From: Takakia lepidozioides
Taxonomy: Eukaryota; Streptophyta; Takakiopsida; Takakiales; Takakiaceae
Length of the DNA: 64,000 nucleotides
Assembly: GCA_030704615.1 (NCBI GenBank)
Contig: CM060733.1
Location: 22,196,001 to 22,260,000 of the forward strand
Direction: 5' to 3'
Shown here: positions 58,740 through 64,000 of the stretch, piece by piece
How the letters are laid out: every line of letters starts with the position of its first letter
How positions within the stretch are numbered: position 1 is the stretch's first letter
The notes under the pieces: model-generated
What the model was told of the DNA's origin: nothing
What the model saw: only the letters and a program-made list of their open reading frames with translations
Databases searched by the model: none
Translations under genes and position numbers: made by a program

Positions 58740-58900
58740 TCAGTAGTCTCTTTGATATCTTGGCATACAACGAGAGCTTCAAGGAGACGGAGGTTGATGG
58801 TACGGATTTGTTGGATTTGACACAAGAGGATCTGAAAGACTTCGGTGTTAAAGTCTTTAAACATGTCAAAACCCTAATGAGTTGGATTGGTCAATATGCA
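58740..58900 (+). pseudogene. SAM-domain-like fragment
   Basis: The plus strand reads YNESFKETEVDGTDLLDLTQ, then EDLKDFGVKVFKHVKTLMSW. This matches the second half of a sterile alpha motif (E-x-D-G-x-x-L-L-x-L-T-x-E-D-L-K-x-x-G-V). SAM domains mediate protein-protein or RNA contacts. No upstream exon or start is evident, and within 90 bp the sequence changes to Gypsy integrase in another frame. Probably a captured or stranded exon. Confidence 0.5.
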
Positions 58901-58980
58901 ACAATCCTTTCAAATGATGAAGGACATGATGGTGCATTTGATATTCCAACTTCAGTCATGGAAGACACTATTTTTCCGGC

Positions 58981-59682
58981 ATTCAAACGTTGGAAGAAAT
59001 TCATAAAGAAGTGGCTGGAGGTCATTTTGGAGAGGAGACTACCAGTAGAAAAATATTACTTGTAGGATACTGGTGGCCTACTTTGTTCAAATATGTGCAC
59101 AAGTATTGCAAGAGTTGTGATGAGTGCTAGAGGCTAGGACCTTTGCAAAGATCTGGGAAGATGGCTTTGCATCCGACGATGCCTACTGAACCATTTCAGA
59201 AATGGGAACTAGACTTTGTTGGACCAATAAACCCACCAGCCAAAAATACACAGAACAAGTATATAATCACGGCCACTGATTATACTACAAAGTGGGTGGA
59301 AGCTAAGGCTCTGAGGGACAACACAGCTAAGATTCATGTATGAGAACATACTTACAAGATTTGGCTGTCCCCTGGAATTTATCAGTGACCAGGGAAGTCA
59401 CTTCATTAATGAGACCATAGAACTATTGACTAAAGAGTTCATGATTGTGCACAGGAAGAGTACAACCTATTACCCACAGGGCAATGGGCAAGCAGAGGCC
59501 ACCAATAAAATATTATGTACTATCTTGGCTAAGATAGTCAATGCAAACAGAACGGATTGGGATACAAAGCTGTTGACAGTTTTGTGGTCATACAAGACTT
59601 CATATAAAGTCACCACCAAGTATACACCATCCCAATTAGTTTATGGTCTGGAAGCTTTACTTCCAGTAGAATTCTTATTTTT
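58981..59682 (+). pseudogene. Ty3/gypsy integrase, broken
   Basis: From 58981 the plus strand reads IQTLEEIHKEVAGGHFGEET, then KILLVGYWWPTLFKYVHKYC, the HHCC zinc domain. A stop interrupts it after SCDEC. The catalytic core follows with [15 protein letters not shown], a frameshift near 59340, EFISDQGSHFINETI and YYPQGNGQAEATNKIL, supplying the three acidic residues. It ends at LEALLPVEFLF, where CACTA-derived DNA begins at 59683. No reverse transcriptase or LTR was found. Confidence 0.85.
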
Positions 59683-60640
59683 GCGATGCCAGCCGCATCC
59701 CCACGCCCCGCGCGGCGCTTTTTTGCGATGCCCCGGCGTCGCAATCCCCCACTGCGACACCATTACGACGCCCAGCCGTCGTAAGGTGGCATGAAGGAGG
59801 AAAGAAGGCCCTCGTTGCGACGGATATTTTTTCTTACGATGCCCCGGCGTCGGAAATCCAAAAAATGACGTTGCGACGCCTCGACGTCGCAAAAGCGTCA
59901 CTAAGGGCGCCCCAGCGCCTCTGCGACGCCAGGGCGTCGCAACAGCATCATCACAGTGGGAGTTTTTTTTTTGGGCTTTGCGGCCCTCAACTTCACAAAA
60001 GCGTCGCTGGGGGCGCTCCGCGTTGGGAAGCCCAACGTTGCGACGTCAAGGGGTCGCAATGGCGTCGCCACAGGGGGTCGCAATGGTGTTGATGTCAGCT
60101 TAGGTCCACACAAGGATGTCGCTTGGGGCACCTGGCGGTGGGGGGTACAACAACGGTGACGATGCTGGGGCTGGGGCTGGGGCTGGGCACTAAGGCTGTG
60201 GAGGTTGCAACTCCCGGCGTCATAAGAGAGACCCCCTTAGAAGGAACTTGAAGGAACTTGAAAGAAATCTTTATATATATATATATATATATATAGTTTT
60301 TGTGATACATAGATGTAGCGTAGGTGTGTTGGTTAGTTTGTAGTGTCTTAGAAATGTTATAACGTACAGGTCTTAGGTTCAAGTATGCATTGCATGATAT
60401 ATATATAGAACAATGAACATATCGCCATTAGACAGAACCGGAGTCAATGGTCAACAAGTTTTTGAAATTCAAATTTGAAATTCAAAATTTCCCGCCTAAA
60501 TTCAAATGTACCCCCTTAAATTGTGACATCCGGGCGTCGCACTTTGCGACACCCGGACGGTGCTAATTCTGCATTGCAGAGTAGGGTTTTTTTTTTTTTT
60601 TTTTTGTCCGACGCTCGGGCGTCGCAAATCGCGTGGCCCC
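59683..60640. mobile_element. CACTA-derived repeat lacking its ends
   Basis: This stretch parallels the interior of the CACTA element at 28541-29549: the CCACGCCCCGCG start, CTTTGCGGCCCTCAACTTCA, AGCGTCGCTGGGGGCGC, the tRNA-like segment, CAAATGTACCCCCTTAAATT and the T-run. The outer parts, including the CACTACA termini, are absent on both sides. It replaces the downstream part of the Gypsy integrase. A (TA)n run lies at about 60272-60293. Confidence 0.7.
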
Positions 60641-61619
60641 CTTACCTCAAAAGTTCAAAGCAATACACCAAAGGCATAATGGCTTATTTTGAGTCCATGT
60701 ATTTCTATTTGCAAAGGTTACAGTCCATAGTTGTCATGTTCAAAAGTCCATAGCTCTTGGATATTTTAATTGATTGACAATTTGACGGTTGATATAGGTA
60801 GATATTGAAGTTAGAAATCCAGCATGGAAAATGTTTCTCAACATTATTGACTCTATTTAAAGCAATTCATGATATCCTGCACGACAATCACTGAAAACTG
60901 TGCCAGTTACGTCAATTTTGGTCCACCTTACCTTATATCTACCCTCGTTAAGAAATTTGGCATGCTTCACATTCCAGGTGTACGAAGTCTGGCATGCTTT
61001 TCCATTTGTGAGATGTTGAGCAGCTTTTACTCACCCATCCCTTTACTATCCGAGGTGGAAACCCAAAATAAAAGAGTTGGATATCACTAAGTACTCCTCC
61101 CGCTCAGAACAATCAGTCATGACCTACAACTACTGTATCATGGGGGTGTTTTCCTAATTCTATTCTTTCTTGCATTCATGTTTAGTAAGTTACCTTACTG
61201 CCATCAGATTGCTTCTGCAATCTACCATGTTCCATCTACTTAAGCATTCATTCCACAGCTTCACTCAGATCTCTCTACACAATGTGAATATGAAATATGA
61301 ATCATATTAATGCCTATCAAAGTATCAGGCCAAAGCCATGGTGTCTCTATTTTACCCTATAGTATATCTCTACAGCTTGCATGTATCAAGCATCGTCAGA
61401 TCGTGTCTCCTTCTCCACTATGCTCTCCATCCCTATGCTCCAGATCGTGCTTCCCTCCCTAATGTTAGTCGTGATCCAAGAAGTGACCCCCTCCATGTAG
61501 CTACTCTGCCTATTCTACCTGCAAGCTATTCTAACCGCCTAAAGAACTAACTGTCATCCAAGACAGAACCCACGTTCCCTCTGCAGATGTCGTTCCCTCC
61601 CGTGATGATAGTTCTCTGT
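60641..61619. other. Spacer without recognisable gene
   Basis: AT-rich; short open stretches only. Confidence 0.4.
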
Positions 61620-61775
61620 GAACGTTGTGACGGCCTGTGACCGTTGTGACGGCCTGTGACAGTTGTGACGGACTGTGTTGGCTGTGTTGGGCTGTGAAGG
61701 CTGTGTCGGGCTGTGATACCATGACAGGCTGTGTCGGGCTGTGTAAGCCTGTGACTGTTGACTATGTAAGCCTGT
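61620..61775. repeat. TGTGACGG/GGCTGTG minisatellite
   Basis: An array of about 150 bp shifts from TGTGACGGCCTGTGACCGT-like units (about 17 bp) to GGCTGTGTCGGGCTGTG-like units (about 9-17 bp). Confidence 0.7.
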
Positions 61776-62128
61776 CTGCCACCCCTAAGGCCTGTGTTAG
61801 TCTGAGTCTACCACCCTTAAGTCTGCGCAAAATTAAGGGTATCCCACAAAACCCATAAAATTATATAAGTCCCAGACGACCCTCTAACATTATCCCTCCC
61901 CCTCTCAAAAAGTCGTGCCCTCACGGTTTACTGCTTAGGATCAGCAAACCTTTGTGAACGAACACCCTTTTGCTAGTGAGAGTCCCTCAAAGGGCTCTGT
62001 GTATGAGCCCGAGCCGTGTCTTTGGCTAGTGGGGATGATTGTCGACTAGATGGAGCTGACTGCCCTGCCTTTGGCTGATAAGTAGACAATTTCTCAGGCA
62101 TAGGAGATCCCCGTGAGGTTTACTATTT

Positions 62129-62175
62129 CATGAGCGCATGAGCCCATGAGCCTATGAGCCTATGAGCTCATGAGC
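62129..62175. repeat. 8-bp tandem repeat CATGAGCC
   Basis: Six consecutive units of (C/T)ATGAGC(C/G/T). Confidence 0.85.
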
Positions 62176-62274
62176 GGGCATCCGCGGAATTGGAATTTTC
62201 CTGCCTTTATTGACGGTGTTATGTCCTCTTACCTCGGTAATAGGGTCTGTTTCTCCTGGTCCAGGATGCGGAAT

Positions 62275-62600
62275 GAGGAATTTCGGCGCCGTTATTCCCA
62301 AGAGCAGTGTGCTAAAATGGTGTTTTGAAGACATCCACCGGGGTATTTCGGCACCGAAATTACCTCTTAAAATGTGATATAGTGCGGTATTTAAAGGCGC
62401 AGAACGGGCTATTTCGGCGCCGAAATACCCAAGTGGAATGTGGTGAAGTGCCTTGTGTTGAAGGCTTCCATCGCGATATTTTGGTGCAGTAATTCATCCG
62501 TGGAATTTTTGAGGCCCATATAACGAAGGCGGCAAACTGGGCTATTTCGGCGCGCCAAATTTCCCAATAGGAATGTTAGAAACGGCAGTGGTTTTCATGG
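62275..62600. repeat. 66-bp tandem repeat with palindromic core
   Basis: Five units whose cores (ATTTCGGCGCCGAAAT or variants) start near 62280, 62346, 62411, 62478 and 62544, a spacing of 65-67 bp. Two cores are near-perfect 16-bp palindromes. A conserved word, GGAATGT or AATGTG, lies about 20 bp after most cores. Confidence 0.75.
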
Positions 62601-62679
62601 CTTCAAGTTCCGGCTCGATGGTTGCTGGCATAAATTACTTGTAGGGTTCTTCACTGAGTTTGCGTCTCTTCTGCTTTTA

Positions 62680-63119
62680 TTATAGTTTTGGTTGGCGGAA
62701 GAAAATGTAGGGAATGGACAGCAGTCTGAACACAATGATTTTTAAATCGTCAATATTTTCATTAAGTGTTGTCAGAACTGTACAACAAAAGGATCCAAAT
62801 GAGACTTTGCTATGGTGAGGATCCGCTATCACTGTCCGATGCATCCCCGGCCTCATGCAGGATGGCTGCCTTCCACCTGCCTCCGAACCTGCACTGCCGC
62901 TACCGCTGTTACTCTGAGAAGCCCTCCCCTCAAAAATACCATCCTCACCAGCGGAACTGTCCACCTGGGTGCGGAAGTGTCCTCAACATTCCCTCGCTCT
63001 CGGACGCGGATTCTATTACGAACTTCCCTACTCTGCCTTTCACAATTCTATGTTTGGCCTCACGCCTCATTATAATTCTCTGCTCATTCCCGTATGTCAA
63101 TTGCTCTAACCGAGTAGGC
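62680..63119 (-). other. Possible further coding trace of the methyltransferase-like locus
   Basis: Past the stop at 63120, the adjacent minus-strand frame keeps a coding look (RLEQLTYGNEQRIIMRREAK, then VGKFVIESASESEG). Further on comes an acidic, Ser/Gly-rich stretch (SSAGEDGIFEGRASQSNSGS). A frameshift or an unrecognised intron may separate it from the gene. Confidence 0.35.
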
Positions 63120-64000
63120 CTATCCTCCCTCCTGATGGCTTCTTGGCAGCCGTGTCTGCATAGGCTGGTAGAAAAAAGGGCTTCTGGGGACTCGCGAGAA
63201 ACGATTTTCTGGCAAAGAATGGCCGATGCATGCGACTGTCTCCTCCTCTGCAACAGGGTCCGATTCGGGCAAGTCTCCCAGCTTCTCCTCGTCGGACGAC
63301 TCTGCAAGGCTGAGTGTACGCACAAACATAGAATGAAGTACATAGAGAATTCAAACAGGGAATCATCGGCAGGTTGCATGGTCCCTACAACCGAAACCAA
63401 TACACTTACTATGGTGCAACTCACTCGAAGACAGGCATTGGGGGAAGCGGCTTCGGGCGCCCCTGCATCGAACGAATTTCCGGACTTCCTCCTCTCATCT
63501 TCCTCCTCTCTTCCACGTCCTCTTCTGCGTTTTTGGGATCCTCAGTCGGAGGCAGACGCTGAAGGCCCGCCAAATTGTAATCGTACAAGGCCGTATACCC
63601 CTCAAATGAGAACACAAATCGGTTCGACATCCTTCCCGCCCACATACAGGCACCTGCGAATTCATACGACACAACCACAGCCAAACTCAAGAATGAGTCG
63701 CTTCCTCGCACAAGCAAACATACAGAAACGGAAATGGTGTCAATTTCGGTGCCGCATTCAATTAACGTTCTCACCTGTATTTGCAGTGACGTCAAGGACC
63801 CTGCCTTCAACATCCGTACACGTTTCCATGAGCGTCTGGATGAATGCAGGACTCCTGGTCCTGCCATACCTCCATGGCTTGCCCGACAAATCACAAAGAA
63901 TGTCCTTCTCTCCCACATGGTTGAACAGGACGTTATACTCCAGTGGATCAACTGTGGAATCAACAAGTCTTCCTGCTTCACGTAATTTGAATTTCGAATG
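63120..64000 (-). CDS. SAM-dependent methyltransferase-like protein, 3' part (three exons)
   Basis: Minus-strand exons at 64000-63775, 63653-63425 and 63309-63120 join with consistent phases (donors ACAG|GTGAGA and TCGA|GTGAGT; acceptors TTCGCAG and CACTCAG). The first reads LVDSTVDPLEYNVLFNHVG, then DLSGKPWRYGRTRSPAFIQT and VEGRVLDVTANTG. The second continues ACMWAGRMSNRFVFSFEGYT. RVLDVTANTGA followed by FSFEG resembles the cofactor-binding motif I and the acidic end of strand 2 of class I methyltransferases, in the N4/N6 DNA-methylase-like variety sometimes found near mobile DNA. No DPPY or NPPY catalytic motif is visible in the part present. The last exon is acidic and ends at TAG. The 5' end lies beyond the window, so substrate and activity are unknown. 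Confidence 0.55.

Noticed and set aside
1-64000. CRISPR arrays, bacterial operons or riboswitches
   Set aside because: None seen; the content is eukaryotic nuclear DNA, and the regular repeats are PPR modules or minisatellites without spacer structure.

Overview
The window is nuclear DNA of a land plant. The evidence is an AP2-B3 transcription factor with spliceosomal introns, a PYR/PYL/RCAR-type (abscisic acid receptor) protein, PLS-class PPR sequences with an E/E+ tail, and Copia, Gypsy, LINE, SINE and CACTA debris. The sparse genes, long repeat-filled spacers and the wording of the PPR motifs suggest a large seed-free plant genome (lycophyte or fern rather than flowering plant). That placement is inference.

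Layout. 1-4.6 kb: decayed minus-strand PPR sequence built around a tandem array of about 300-bp PPR modules; its E/E+ tail runs off the left edge. 5-7.6 kb: short tandem and inverted motifs, no gene. 8.0-9.3 kb: broken Crypton-like (KIAA1958/DUF3504-type) tyrosine recombinase. 9.7-11.5 kb: SINE fragments and degenerate repeats. 12.45-13.29 kb: a PYL-like gene with altered gate and latch loops. 13.3-28.5 kb: long spacer with LINE and SINE pieces and CCCGG-rich repeats. 28.54-29.55 kb: a non-autonomous CACTA element. 29.7-32.5 kb: a 2-kb inverted repeat tangled with Copia pieces in both orientations. 36.17-40.23 kb: a Copia element with 290-bp LTRs, a half-tRNA-type primer site and a deleted reverse transcriptase. 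40.5-41.8 kb: LINE remnants. 44-46.3 kb: GC-rich DNA upstream of the main gene. 47.7-51.3 kb: a gene of about 1,070 codons encoding AP2, B3, an RLFG-type motif and a C-terminal PB1 domain, that is, a RAV front with an ARF-like back. 52-58 kb: SINE, dispersed repeats, an AT-rich degenerate array and a Copia RNase H fragment. 58.7-60.6 kb: a SAM-like fragment, a Gypsy integrase and a CACTA-derived repeat inserted in it. 61.6-62.6 kb: three different tandem arrays. 63.1-64.0 kb: 3' part of a minus-strand, three-exon methyltransferase-like gene.

Only three loci look potentially functional: the PYL-like gene, the AP2-B3-PB1 gene and the truncated methyltransferase-like gene. The first and second belong to families linked to ABA and auxin signalling respectively; nothing here shows that they work together. 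Nearly all other coding-like sequence is broken and belongs to mobile elements or PPR duplicates.
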